From NCBI GenBank assembly GCA_002167745.1, contig NHCB01000014.1, positions 1 to 64,000 on the forward strand: a stretch of 64,000 nucleotides of DNA, written 5' to 3'. The notes beneath the pieces are model-generated. The model saw only the letters and a list, made by a program, of their open reading frames with translations. It searched no databases and was not told where the DNA came from. This DNA is from Betaproteobacteria bacterium TMED22 (GTDB lineage Bacteria; Pseudomonadota; Gammaproteobacteria; Burkholderiales; Eutrophovitaceae). Of the stretch, positions 6,924 through 16,371 are shown in pieces (the stretch's first letter is position 1; every line of letters begins with the position of its first letter). Both the position numbers and the translations under genes were made by a program.

Positions 6924-9503
6924 CTAACTTGATAATCGTTTCCAAGCAAACGAAGAGCGTCGAACAAAAATATCCAGCAAGTACGCGATGAGAGCCAAAG
7001 TCATCAAGACAGGCCATAAAGCAAACCGTTTTTGAGCTGTATCTTCACCGGCAGTAAAGACCTCTTCAGCACGAGCACCGAGCTTACCACCGGTGGATGA
7101 TGCCACGACCGTTAACAGTTCCAGATTTGGCCCAGAAAAACGATACTCCGCAGGAAAACCAGGAAATATAGATCGAGACCCTGCCATATCCACCACCTCG
7201 CTTGAAATGCCTCCCTCTGCCTCTAGTGTTGCTGAAACTGCCTCTCTGCCAACAAATGGCACAATAAGCCGATACTGACCTGGTGCAATTTGCGACATAC
7301 TAACTGATCGAGTCTCTTGCCCAACGCTCACACGCAACTTTGGTAATAGGCTATTTCTATAGCTTCCGCTCTCAGTGAGCAAAGTGAGATTGAACACTGC
7401 CGTTTTATTTTCTCTGTCACCCGAGAAAAATACCGTAGTCGAGCCCAATTGTTTAACGACACTACGCGTTAATTGTGACCAAAATTTGCCATATCCCTCC
7501 CACTGAACCCAATCAGAAGACCATCGGTTTTTAACATCAGAGGTAAAAAAAACAGTCTTACCTAAGCCATACTGCCAACGCGTCAAAAGGGGGGCACCTT
7601 GTTGTGTAACTAATATCGTTTCCGCTGTGTCTTTAGCCTTTACAGCAATATGGCCTCTAAGAGGAGGAGCAGCTTGGAGATCAATACCGGACAAAGATCC
7701 AGTCGGTTGTTTCATGACAGTAAGAATTGGCTCCTCTACAAGACTGGTTCCAACAACCTTCTTAGTTTCCTCTGTAAAAATTTGCGGAATTGAATCTGCC
7801 GACAACGCCAAATAATTCCGACCATCCCCCCAGTCTGATAGTTGTCGCATCAAGCCGGGATTCCCGCCTTCCCCAATTGTGACGGTAGAAACCACGATAT
7901 TGCTGTCTCTCATTCGCTTCAGTAAACGTTCATACTCAGCAGGGGCCGTATCGCCATCCGAAAGAAGAATGACATGCTTTGTCGGAACCTCTAAATCCCT
8001 TAGGAGTCGATAAACAATCCCGAGCGCCGGATAGATATTAGTTTGACCGCTAGCCTGAATTCGACTAACCAAGGCCTCAGCCTTCCGCTTAGATTTAACC
8101 GGCTCAACGGGCACTGGTACGTAAGGCTGGGAATCAAAGGCCACCACACCGAAGTAGTGCTGCTCTTCAAGCAAATCGAGAGAAGCTCTCGCAGCCTCTT
8201 TAGCGTACTCAATCTTTCGTCCTTTCATGCTATAGGAGCGATCAATTGCGATAACGAGAGCAATATCTTTACGTTTTTCTTGAGCCTCGAACTCAGCTGG
8301 CAATAAGTCTTCAAGAATCGAGTTGGAGTAACCATCATCCCCAAAAGTATTTTCTCCACCAGCAAAAATGAGTCCTCCCCCAAAGTCTTGAACATATCGT
8401 TTAATGTCCTTCATTGAATTAGCAGAAATGGTCGCAGCTAAAACATCGGACAGAATTAAAGCATCGTAAGCCTTCAAATCGTCATACTTTGGAATGCGAT
8501 CTTTCACTATGACTTCAAAGCCGGCTTCAGATAACGCTTCATTCAAGTACGAAGAGGCACTCGAAATTCCTTCTAGATAGAGAATCCTCGCTTTATCTTC
8601 GACCCACGCACTTATTTGAGCACGATTATTTTCCAAATATGGATCGCCCTCAACGGTCATTACGACATCTAAAGGGACAGATCCCCCCTCAGGCAGCCTC
8701 ATCTTGATTTGAAGATCATTAAAACCCGGTTCCACAACATGTTCTTGCTTTGCAATTAAGTCGCCATCGGTTGAGATAATAATCTCTGCTGACGCTTTCG
8801 AAGGACTAAACACGCGAATAAGGGAAGTGACCGGCTCTAGAGCTCTCAACCTATTGGGAAGCTTAACACTACTGATCCAAGCATCTTCAACTTGAGCAGA
8901 GTCAGCTACCATCGGGTATATGCGCGTCCCTGAACGATCGGCAGACTGTAGCAAATCTAATAATGAACCATCAGTTTGATTACCGTCAGAGAACAATACA
9001 ATCCTCTTTACGTGGTCTGCTCCCAGAAACGCGAGCGATTCATCGATCGCGGCTTCTAGATTAGTACCCGACTGCTCGACATGTACTGAATCACGAGATA
9101 ACGCGCTCTGCCCAAGATCAGCAATCGTTACCGCTCTCGCTTCCTCGGTAGAGGGTACCACCTTACGATTATGTCCAAAGATCACAATTCTTGATTCCGT
9201 TGGCCTATACCTTTCCTCAACCTCATCTATCCACTGAAGTGACTTATCAATAAAATCCGCCGCTACACTCCTAGACACGTCGACCGCGTAAATAACTGAA
9301 ATATCTTGACTTGTATATCGGATGATAGGCTGCGCCAAGCCCAAGATGACAGCCATTAATGACACGCCACGAAAAACAGCTAATAACTGGAGATGTCTCA
9401 GGGCCAAGGTGGTTCTTGTCTTTAACGAGAGCCACCAGAGTAAAGGGAGCAAAAAAATCAGCCACAGGGCATATGGATTTTCAATACTAAGCATAGGAGT
9501 CAC
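6924..9503 (-). CDS. Membrane protein with two VWA domains and a GATase-like domain
   Basis: 859 residues. Two N-terminal transmembrane helices (about 11-27 and 41-60) precede a first von Willebrand factor A domain with MIDAS motif Asp75-x-Ser77-x-Ser79, Thr147 and Asp173. A beta-rich linker (about 205-300) and a class I glutamine amidotransferase-like domain (305-410, lacking an obvious catalytic Cys) follow. A second VWA domain has Asp421-x-Ser423-x-Ser425, Thr488 and Asp516. The C-terminus ends with another hydrophobic helix and a basic tail. Most of the chain should be periplasmic. It is the last gene of the MoxR operon, starting 4 bp after the preceding stop. Function is unknown; MoxR/VWA pairs often act in metal-dependent assembly or maturation of envelope complexes. 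Confidence 0.85.
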   Translation of the reverse strand: MTPMLSIENPYALWLIFLLPLLWWLSLKTRTTLALRHLQLLAVFRGVSLMAVILGLAQPIIRYTSQDISVIYAVDVSRSVAADFIDKSLQWIDEVEERYRPTESRIVIFGHNRKVVPSTEEARAVTIADLGQSALSRDSVHVEQSGTNLEAAIDESLAFLGADHVKRIVLFSDGNQTDGSLLDLLQSADRSGTRIYPMVADSAQVEDAWISSVKLPNRLRALEPVTSLIRVFSPSKASAEIIISTDGDLIAKQEHVVEPGFNDLQIKMRLPEGGSVPLDVVMTVEGDPYLENNRAQISAWVEDKARILYLEGISSASSYLNEALSEAGFEVIVKDRIPKYDDLKAYDALILSDVLAATISANSMKDIKRYVQDFGGGLIFAGGENTFGDDGYSNSILEDLLPAEFEAQEKRKDIALVIAIDRSYSMKGRKIEYAKEAARASLDLLEEQHYFGVVAFDSQPYVPVPVEPVKSKRKAEALVSRIQASGQTNIYPALGIVYRLLRDLEVPTKHVILLSDGDTAPAEYERLLKRMRDSNIVVSTVTIGEGGNPGLMRQLSDWGDGRNYLALSADSIPQIFTEETKKVVGTSLVEEPILTVMKQPTGSLSGIDLQAAPPLRGHIAVKAKDTAETILVTQQGAPLLTRWQYGLGKTVFFTSDVKNRWSSDWVQWEGYGKFWSQLTRSVVKQLGSTTVFFSGDRENKTAVFNLTLLTESGSYRNSLLPKLRVSVGQETRSVSMSQIAPGQYRLIVPFVGREAVSATLEAEGGISSEVVDMAGSRSIFPGFPAEYRFSGPNLELLTVVASSTGGKLGARAEEVFTAGEDTAQKRFALWPVLMTLALIAYLLDIFVRRSSFAWKRLSS

Positions 9504-9507
9504 ATCT

Positions 9508-11298
9508 TTACTGTGTAATGCGCCGATGGTATAAGCACCAATCAGCCATCAGTAAGATCAGTGTCAAAGCACCAACTAGAAAAGAAAGTGAGTATCCGTT
9601 TAACACGGGATCACCAAATTTGTTCGGAGACTCGATAACCGGCAGATTAGATTTATTAATATCACTAAACCGTCTGTTAAGTTGGCTAACCGAAACCCTG
9701 AGGGGACCATTTGAAGAAAATCCTGTAAATAAACCTGTCTCATGGGTATGAAAGTAAGCGTTACCATCAGCAAACCATAAAGGAACATCAGTACCGTCAA
9801 TTCGATACAGCTTTGTTATCTCGCGGGGAAGTTTAATAGTGCCAGGATTTGCGTTGAGAACAGGAGGCTCATCAACTAACCATTTAATTGAGTTCGACAA
9901 AAGGATTGGAAAGTCCGCTAAAAAAGCAAGATTCGACTTGTCAAGATCAAATCCAAGCAAGATACTCTTAACAGCACCTGGAATAGCAACGGCTAATACG
10001 CCTTCACCCTCAGATGTCAGCAAGGCATCAACACCATCAACCATCTCAAATGTAACGCCCGATTCAATCAAGAGATCCGTCATTGAAATATTCCCAAGAA
10101 CTGGATGAACACTATTTTTCTCAACTGAAAGCTGCGAGCTTCTAATTGGTGCATATGAAATGTCCGACCATTTAGCCGAATTAAGTCCAAACATCATAGA
10201 TGGAATAACCGGCTTTCGGTCTACGGCGACTTCATCAAAAACTAATGCATCGAATTGGAGTTCATCGGCTTCGAGGCCTTGATATTCGGCATAAGTCAAT
10301 GAAGTAACAGCAATACGTGGCATCAAACCCAAAAGGGTGAACATTTTTGAATCTAGATTATCAGAGATGAAACCCACTCGAACCTGCCTCTTGGCAGTAA
10401 TATAGCCAAAAGCCACATCATCCGCATTAAAACGATCTGTATTCGACAGGAGAGAGGCTTTTACAGGCCCACTCTCAAAATCGGTCACATCAAAGATCTG
10501 CGTTACCTTTTCATAGGGCACAAGTTCAACTTGCCTGGTGACCGATCGAGACTGAGTTTGAGTCAGTGCGACATCGACAACTTGAGATTCGCCTCCACCA
10601 TTAACGATTTCAATAAAAGCCTGTCGTTTTTGTGTATTGCCCGGCACAGCAGCAAAAGATAAGCGAGTGATCCCCACATTAGGAACAGGTTCAAATACAG
10701 AGATGGCGGTAAAGTCTTCGGGCACCCCGCCAATCATGACACCGTCCGTGTAGATAAACTTTCTTGATACATCGACGGTTGCTACTTGAGCAGGCACTAG
10801 GGGATCCAGACTGCTTCCCACACTTAAACTTTCGAGAATTTCTAAAGCTTGCGAAATTGAACCGAAAGAGGGCGTTGTGACTTGCCTTTGCGTATCGACC
10901 AACATGACTTGCATATCTTTTGATAAAGAATCCAAATGACGTGCCACAAAATCTTTCGCGACATTAAACCTACTCATTCCATCTTGAGTTAACGCGCCCA
11001 TTGATGGAGCGTTATCAAAAATGATAAGGGATCGGTCGTCTACCTGACCGCCAGTTGAGGGACGAAAAGCAGCCAACAAAAGACAAATCGCAATTAGCAT
11101 AGACAATAATAGGGATAACCACCATCGCCAACGCTCATTAATCACTCTTGACGACCTAAGAACCCGCCTCCATATCAAATTCGATGGCATTAAGCGATTC
11201 AGCACCGGAGGACGCAACAAGTACAGGAGAATCACACCCACAATCAGGCCAGCTATTAAAAAGAAAAATAGAGGACTTGAAACAGCGACTGAGGTCAT
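9508..11298 (-). CDS. BatA/VWA-domain membrane protein
   Basis: 596 residues with the BatA N-terminal arrangement: a helix at about 9-27, then the LLRPP-x-x-N-R-L-M-P-S-N-L-I-W-R-R segment, a second helix (60-77), and a VWA-like domain beginning at residue 90. The MIDAS is degenerate: Asp95-Asn-Ala97-Pro-Ser99 has Ala in place of the first Ser, so metal binding is doubtful. A C-terminal helix (about 572-588) anchors the other end. It overlaps the DUF58 gene by 4 bp and is therefore translationally coupled. It is probably the partner of the dual-VWA protein in an envelope complex. Confidence 0.82.
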   Translation of the reverse strand: MTSVAVSSPLFFFLIAGLIVGVILLYLLRPPVLNRLMPSNLIWRRVLRSSRVINERWRWWLSLLLSMLIAICLLLAAFRPSTGGQVDDRSLIIFDNAPSMGALTQDGMSRFNVAKDFVARHLDSLSKDMQVMLVDTQRQVTTPSFGSISQALEILESLSVGSSLDPLVPAQVATVDVSRKFIYTDGVMIGGVPEDFTAISVFEPVPNVGITRLSFAAVPGNTQKRQAFIEIVNGGGESQVVDVALTQTQSRSVTRQVELVPYEKVTQIFDVTDFESGPVKASLLSNTDRFNADDVAFGYITAKRQVRVGFISDNLDSKMFTLLGLMPRIAVTSLTYAEYQGLEADELQFDALVFDEVAVDRKPVIPSMMFGLNSAKWSDISYAPIRSSQLSVEKNSVHPVLGNISMTDLLIESGVTFEMVDGVDALLTSEGEGVLAVAIPGAVKSILLGFDLDKSNLAFLADFPILLSNSIKWLVDEPPVLNANPGTIKLPREITKLYRIDGTDVPLWFADGNAYFHTHETGLFTGFSSNGPLRVSVSQLNRRFSDINKSNLPVIESPNKFGDPVLNGYSLSFLVGALTLILLMADWCLYHRRITQ

Positions 11299-12173
11299 CG
11301 AAACATACCCTCTTTCTTTAGTGAGGTCAGCGCTGAGGTCTCAAAATCTTCATCCGTTCGTAATGAAATATATCCCCAACCTGAACGCTTAAAAAAGGCT
11401 TCTGTCTTCCCTCGGTGTTTATCAAATTCCAAGCGATAAGCCGCTAAGGTACCTTCAGTTACATGAGCACTAAGCGCCTCGCGCGTCTCCGAATCAACTA
11501 AAACTACCTGCCCGTCAATATGCGGGCTCTCTTCCTCCGGATCAATAACATGCGTTGCAAAAACCTGGTGACCGTACTGTAAAATCGGTTGGAAACTATC
11601 CTCAAGCGGTTGCTCAAGCAGAAAATCAGATATTACAAATACCAAACCACGGGTACGTCCGGCACCAAAATACTTTCGGAACGTGTTTCCCAAGTGAGTT
11701 TCACCTTCATTTTTCAACGACTCCAGAAAGTGCATGGCACGCCACATTTGATTTTTACCCCTACGACCAGGCATCTCTTTGACTACACCGTCCGAAAAGG
11801 ATATTAAACTTACGCGATCATGATTCAAAAGACCCACATAAGCTAAGACAGCCGCAAATTTTTTAGCCATTTCAAATTTGCCAGAATCACTTCTTCCCAT
11901 TGATGCGCTATTGTCGACAAGAATATAGATCGGCGTATCCGCCTCTTCTTCAAACATTCGCAAAACAAGACGGTCCAAACGCATATAAGTGGCCCAATCC
12001 AAGTTACGAATATCGTCGCCCGAGGAGTAAGGCCTGTAATCTGCAAAGATCATGCCGACCCCAGTTCTTCTTGACCTATGCTGACCGCGTAAGTGTCCCG
12101 CTACTGGTCTGCGCAGCAGCAACGATATGCCGTCTAAGCGACGCATAAATTCTTTACTTAAAAGAGTCGGCAT
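11295..12173 (-). CDS. DUF58 domain protein
   Basis: 292 residues, soluble. The N-terminal half carries the DUF58 signature (RPYSSGDDIRNLDWATYMR region, residues about 47-66). This is followed by a VWA-like fold with ILVDNSASMG, where Asp-x-Ser-x-Ser forms an intact MIDAS. DUF58 proteins almost always accompany a MoxR AAA+ ATPase, as here, with MoxR encoded 57 bp upstream. The role is presumably as adaptor or substrate-recognition partner of the ATPase at the inner membrane. It overlaps the BatA-like gene by 4 bp. Confidence 0.9.
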   Translation of the reverse strand: MPTLLSKEFMRRLDGISLLLRRPVAGHLRGQHRSRRTGVGMIFADYRPYSSGDDIRNLDWATYMRLDRLVLRMFEEEADTPIYILVDNSASMGRSDSGKFEMAKKFAAVLAYVGLLNHDRVSLISFSDGVVKEMPGRRGKNQMWRAMHFLESLKNEGETHLGNTFRKYFGAGRTRGLVFVISDFLLEQPLEDSFQPILQYGHQVFATHVIDPEEESPHIDGQVVLVDSETREALSAHVTEGTLAAYRLEFDKHRGKTEAFFKRSGWGYISLRTDEDFETSALTSLKKEGMFR

Positions 12174-12230
12174 ACGGTTTAAAAATATTATTCACTCGAA
12201 TTATCGTTTACGCATTTTTTAAACTTTCGC

Positions 12231-13226
12231 TTAACTTTTTGGTAGCTCAGCGCATCGTACTATTTCCTCGAGGATATGATCAGGGTCTACTCTTTCAGCC
12301 TCAGCCTCAAAGTTAATCAAAACTCGATGTCTCAAGGCTGGCAACGCAACTGCCTTAATATCATCAGCACTCACATAAAAACGATCATTAAGTAGCGCAT
12401 TAACTTTCGCACCGAGAATTAATGACTGCACACCTCGAGGACTCGCGCCAAATCGAACATATTTTTTCGCCAAGTCGTGGCCCTCAGTGCTCTCGGGATG
12501 AGTAGCAAGCGTAATCGCGATTGCATACCGCATAACTGGTTGAGCAACAGGTATGGCACGTGCGATTTCCCTCATTTCCAAAATTTCAGCTCGCCCTAGC
12601 ACGTGTGATGCGGTTAAATCATCCTGCTGGGTCGTGCGTTCAACGATTGTTAATAGGTCGGTAGCCTCCGGAAAGTCTAGTCGTAATTTATATAAGAAAC
12701 GATCCATTTGCGCCTCTGGCAGTGGATAAGTTCCCTCCATTTCAATTGGATTCTGAGTGGCCAGAACAAAAAATGGTTGGTCTAGCTTGTGTGTTGATCC
12801 GCCCGCAGACACACTGTTCTCTTGCATCGCCTCGAGAAGTGCGGACTGAGTCTTAGGTGTTGCTCGGTTGATTTCATCTGCAAGTAATATGTTCGTAAAT
12901 ATTGGACCCCGTTGAAATTCAAATGACTTTTTACCGTCGTCAGCTTCCCTCACTATGTTAGAGCCGATAATATCCCCGGGCATTAAATCCGGAGTAAATT
13001 GAATTCTTGAAAAGCCTAAATCCGTAGCATCCGATAACGTTTGCACCAACTTCGTCTTCCCTACGCCAGGAATCCCTTCGAGCAAAACATGTCCACGAAC
13101 TAGCAAACACGTTAAAACGTTTGAAATCACTTCTCTATTACCAACAATAACTTTCGAAACCTCATCAATAACCTGAGAGAAACGATCTTGAAAAACTCGT
13201 GCCTGTTGTTCTACATTTAACGTCAT
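12231..13226 (-). CDS. MoxR-family AAA+ ATPase
   Basis: 331 residues, the usual length for the family. Walker A is GIPGVGKT (51-58), Walker B is LLADE (114-118), sensor 1 is ATQNP (156-160), followed by the MoxR motif YPLPEAQMDRF. MoxR ATPases act as chaperone-like remodelling factors that work with VWA/DUF58 proteins, for example in metal insertion or maturation of enzymes. The start codon overlaps the upstream DUF4175-like gene by 4 bp, so the whole set 14818-6924 reads as one operon. Confidence 0.95.
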   Translation of the reverse strand: MTLNVEQQARVFQDRFSQVIDEVSKVIVGNREVISNVLTCLLVRGHVLLEGIPGVGKTKLVQTLSDATDLGFSRIQFTPDLMPGDIIGSNIVREADDGKKSFEFQRGPIFTNILLADEINRATPKTQSALLEAMQENSVSAGGSTHKLDQPFFVLATQNPIEMEGTYPLPEAQMDRFLYKLRLDFPEATDLLTIVERTTQQDDLTASHVLGRAEILEMREIARAIPVAQPVMRYAIAITLATHPESTEGHDLAKKYVRFGASPRGVQSLILGAKVNALLNDRFYVSADDIKAVALPALRHRVLINFEAEAERVDPDHILEEIVRCAELPKS

Positions 13227-14818
13227 CTTTCATTTCCCTCATGAATTTCTAAAAAATATTCTTGCACTGACCTCCTCTGTTCCACAGATATAAACTCACC
13301 CGTAATCACATCAGAGTCCTTATAAGTAATCGTATCGAGTCCTTGAACTATTTCCGCCCGAGCCTTTCCTTGTTTACTCGCTTGAAATTCCCAAGCAGAA
13401 TCCTCACTATCAACACTCTCATCACCTTCGACCTCGGTTTTTTCTAAGCGCAGAACAGCATCCAAACGCTTGGTCATACGGCCCTCAAGTGCTAGTGCTG
13501 CCGCGTGACCTTCCGGCGCTCCAGTAGAGCTCCCATCATCACCTTGATCTTCCTCATTCGCGGTTACTGAACCACGTCTAAAGAGTGACCCACCAGTCAT
13601 GTCATTATTGCCAGCATCAGGCGAAGGCGTTCCATTTCCGGCCTCTGCTTGGTCCGAAGTGGCCGATCGACCACCATAATCGGCTGCGCCGGTCTGTGCC
13701 ATACCAATACGCTCTCCGGCACTTTCCATTCTAGAGGCAGCGGTATTGGCTCGTTCTTGCGATTCCATATCTTGTTGCGCTTGCTCAAGATTTTCAATTA
13801 ACCGCGTAATATTTCGCGGATCTGGCCGCCCCACTTCATTCAATAGATCTCGAGCAGCATCACCAATTTCGGCGGAGGATATATTTTCACTTCGAGCAGT
13901 TGCTCCAGCTTGTTGGTCCTCATCGCCTACATTTTGATCAGTTTCTGTGAGCGATGCCAGTTGCTCCTGCTTCTCTTTCAATAAGACGATAGCTTCTTTT
14001 ATGTTGCCTTGCTCTAATGCCCTGCCAACCCCCTCAAAATCATCCTGCTCTATGAGAAGCTTCGAGAGTTTAGATAATCCTTCACGAGTCATAACCGCGT
14101 CCATATTAATCTGGTCAAGAACCTCACGCGCCCTCTTCAATGCTTCTTGCTTCGCCTCGAAACTAATATCATCTCTGGTCAACACTGCAAGTGCATCATT
14201 AATTTCTTCCACATTCGAAGATACTTGTGGTTCAGTTAAAATTTTTGTAACGCCATCAACCCGAGCACCAGAAACATTCTGTAACGCAAAATCATCCTTA
14301 TTTGCGATAACCACATTGGATACCCCTAGCCATGTCACAACCAATGTGATAACCGCTAAACCTGCAACTTTACCGCTTTGAGGAAAGGAAAAAGGTGCTA
14401 TGGCCTTCGCGTCAATCGTCCTCACTTTTTCAACTGCTCGCTTCAGATGCTCTGATACAAAGGCTTGGTCACTCTCTCCTAATTCTTTATCTGAGTTCCC
14501 GAACCACATTGCGCTGAGCAACTCATCCTTCAAGCCTGCGCGCTCATCTACAAATCGTGCCGCATCATCATCACCGATACTGGACCACGTTCGATACCAG
14601 ACCGTTACTAACAGGATAATCCCTAATATTCCGACACAGGCAAAGATCCCACCGGACACATTCAAATCGAGGGACATAAGCAGGACCAATAAACCAGAAC
14701 AAGCGAATAGAAGCGTCGACAAGGCAAAGCCGAGTTCACTCAAGGAAGTGTTTAACTTGAGATTGAGTTCAACTCGACTAACTAGCTGCTTCAGTTCTGA
14801 TAGGTTCTTCGAGGCCAT
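13223..14818 (-). CDS. Membrane-anchored coiled-coil protein of the MoxR operon (DUF4175-like)
   Basis: 531 residues. Two adjacent transmembrane helices (about 28-48 and 55-72) and a third at about 150-168 frame a short loop. The remaining 360 residues are acidic and rich in Glu, Gln, Ala and Ser, with helical stretches likely to form coiled coils, and a low-complexity Gly/Ser/Asp-rich part around 365-430. I do not recognise a precise family; the layout resembles the DUF4175-type proteins often found with MoxR/BatA genes. It is the first gene of the operon and overlaps moxR by 4 bp. The product is probably a periplasmic scaffold. Confidence 0.7.
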   Translation of the reverse strand: MASKNLSELKQLVSRVELNLKLNTSLSELGFALSTLLFACSGLLVLLMSLDLNVSGGIFACVGILGIILLVTVWYRTWSSIGDDDAARFVDERAGLKDELLSAMWFGNSDKELGESDQAFVSEHLKRAVEKVRTIDAKAIAPFSFPQSGKVAGLAVITLVVTWLGVSNVVIANKDDFALQNVSGARVDGVTKILTEPQVSSNVEEINDALAVLTRDDISFEAKQEALKRAREVLDQINMDAVMTREGLSKLSKLLIEQDDFEGVGRALEQGNIKEAIVLLKEKQEQLASLTETDQNVGDEDQQAGATARSENISSAEIGDAARDLLNEVGRPDPRNITRLIENLEQAQQDMESQERANTAASRMESAGERIGMAQTGAADYGGRSATSDQAEAGNGTPSPDAGNNDMTGGSLFRRGSVTANEEDQGDDGSSTGAPEGHAAALALEGRMTKRLDAVLRLEKTEVEGDESVDSEDSAWEFQASKQGKARAEIVQGLDTITYKDSDVITGEFISVEQRRSVQEYFLEIHEGNER

Positions 14819-14922
14819 AATCGATCAATTGTATACCATGTTTTATCTTATAATGAGTAGACATTCACCCAAGAAGATCATGAATTCACCCAGAACCTTA
14901 AAAAAAGCTCCATTGAATAAAC

Positions 14923-16371
14923 GTGATTAGAACCACAATATTTTTGGAACAGTATTTACGACGAGTTGTCCTCACTGTGACATGCATCGGATTTATAAGT
15001 TGCATCGCCCACACTGGATGGGCAACCGCAAGTGAAAGACCTCATATTATTTATATCTTAGCCAACGATCTGGGATGGAGGGATGTCGGATTCCATGGCG
15101 GAAGAGTCCCGACGCCGCACATTGACGCACTTTCAAATTCGGGAGCGCGTTTAGAGAGCTTTTATACGCTACCTTACTCATCATCAGCGCGAGCGGCACT
15201 TCTTACGGGCCGTTATCCATATCGCTTTGGGCTTCAAACTAAATCAATTCTAGCTTGGAGCACCTACGGTCTCCCCAAGGATGAACGCCTCCTACCACAG
15301 GCGCTGAATATAGCTGGCTATCGAACAGCAATGTTGGGCTCGTGGCTACTCGGACATGCAGAAAGAAACCAACTACCAACTCAGCGCGGCTTTGATTATT
15401 TCTATGGCAACCTAAGTCCGGTTGGAGACCAATTGAAAAAAATTAATACCATTGGACTTACTGACTGGTTTGAAGGTGAGAGACAAATGACAGAATTTGG
15501 ATATACAACTGATTTAATCGGAGATAAGTCCGAAGCACTCATAGATACTCATGATTCATCAACGCCACTATTCATGATGATCAGTTTCCCTTCACCGGGG
15601 ATGCCACTCCAAGCGCCAGATAGATTCAGCTCAAGACATAGTCATATCACGGATAAAGCGACACAAACTTACTTAGCGATGATCTCCCAGCTTGATGAAG
15701 CCATTGGTAAGATTATTAATGCACTAGATAAAAAACAAATGAGAAAAGACACAATTGTTGTTTTTCATAGCGACAATGGTGGTGCAGTAAAACGTAAATA
15801 CCTGTCTGGTGATGGTGATACAGACCAAACTGTAAGTGACAACGGCCCTTTTCGCTCTGGCAGTGGGTCCCTATACGAAGGAGGCGTGCGAGTACCAGCA
15901 ATCATATCTTGGCCTGGACGAATTCAACCGAGCATATCTACTGAACGCGCGCACATCACTGACATGTACGCAACATTACTTCACATTGCTGGTGTATCTC
16001 TTGGTAAAAATGACCAAGTAAAGCCAATTGACGGCATCAATATATCACCCGCTCTTATGAAAAATCGGTTGCTCCCCAAAAGAGCTTTAGTACTCAATGT
16101 AAATGAATTTGGCGGTGCGGTTTTAAAAAATAACTGGAAACTAATTAATGTAAGTACGCTCCCTTCACAAACGGAGCTCTACGATATCGGAAACGACCCT
16201 TCCGAGGAGTTGAATGTCGCGCATCAGCATCCAGAAATCGTGAAAGAGCTATCAGCAACACTATTAGAAGCTTCCTGGGAAATGGCGCCTTCACTTTATC
16301 TAGACGACTTATCTAATCCTCGTAATTATCGGACACCTATGTTCTGGGGCGATAACCCGCAAAGACCATAA
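14923..16371 (+). CDS. Sulfatase-fold protein, probably catalytically inactive
   Basis: 482 residues starting at GTG, with an N-terminal hydrophobic segment (about 13-29) that acts as signal peptide or anchor. The sequence follows arylsulfatase B from NDLGWRDVGFHG onward. By recalled alignment the active site is rewritten. The formylglycine motif C-x-P-S-R is Ser86-Ser-Ser-Ala-Arg90. The lysine and histidine of GKWHLG are Ser140 and Leu142. The later histidine is Gly226 and the later lysine is Ser314. Of the four metal ligands Asp49, Asp284 and Asn285 remain, while the first is Asn48. The fold looks intact and no frameshift is apparent, so this reads as a maintained pseudoenzyme or an enzyme with another chemistry. 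It is transcribed divergently from the MoxR operon, with 104 bp between them. Confidence 0.85.
   Translation: MIRTTIFLEQYLRRVVLTVTCIGFISCIAHTGWATASERPHIIYILANDLGWRDVGFHGGRVPTPHIDALSNSGARLESFYTLPYSSSARAALLTGRYPYRFGLQTKSILAWSTYGLPKDERLLPQALNIAGYRTAMLGSWLLGHAERNQLPTQRGFDYFYGNLSPVGDQLKKINTIGLTDWFEGERQMTEFGYTTDLIGDKSEALIDTHDSSTPLFMMISFPSPGMPLQAPDRFSSRHSHITDKATQTYLAMISQLDEAIGKIINALDKKQMRKDTIVVFHSDNGGAVKRKYLSGDGDTDQTVSDNGPFRSGSGSLYEGGVRVPAIISWPGRIQPSISTERAHITDMYATLLHIAGVSLGKNDQVKPIDGINISPALMKNRLLPKRALVLNVNEFGGAVLKNNWKLINVSTLPSQTELYDIGNDPSEELNVAHQHPEIVKELSATLLEASWEMAPSLYLDDLSNPRNYRTPMFWGDNPQRP

Noticed and set aside
13947-14381. 144-codon frame antisense to the DUF4175-like gene
   Set aside because: Ser-rich translation typical of the reverse strand of a Glu/Ala/Asp-rich coding region; the opposite frame is part of a coupled operon.
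14400-14930. 176-codon plus-strand frame ahead of the sulfatase-fold gene
   Set aside because: Mostly antisense to the DUF4175-like gene and overlapping the sulfatase start; no family features.
15150-15210. Frameshift or stop as explanation for the lost sulfatase nucleophile motif
   Set aside because: The reading frame is continuous and matches the family on both sides of the S-S-S-A-R segment, so the change is by substitution.
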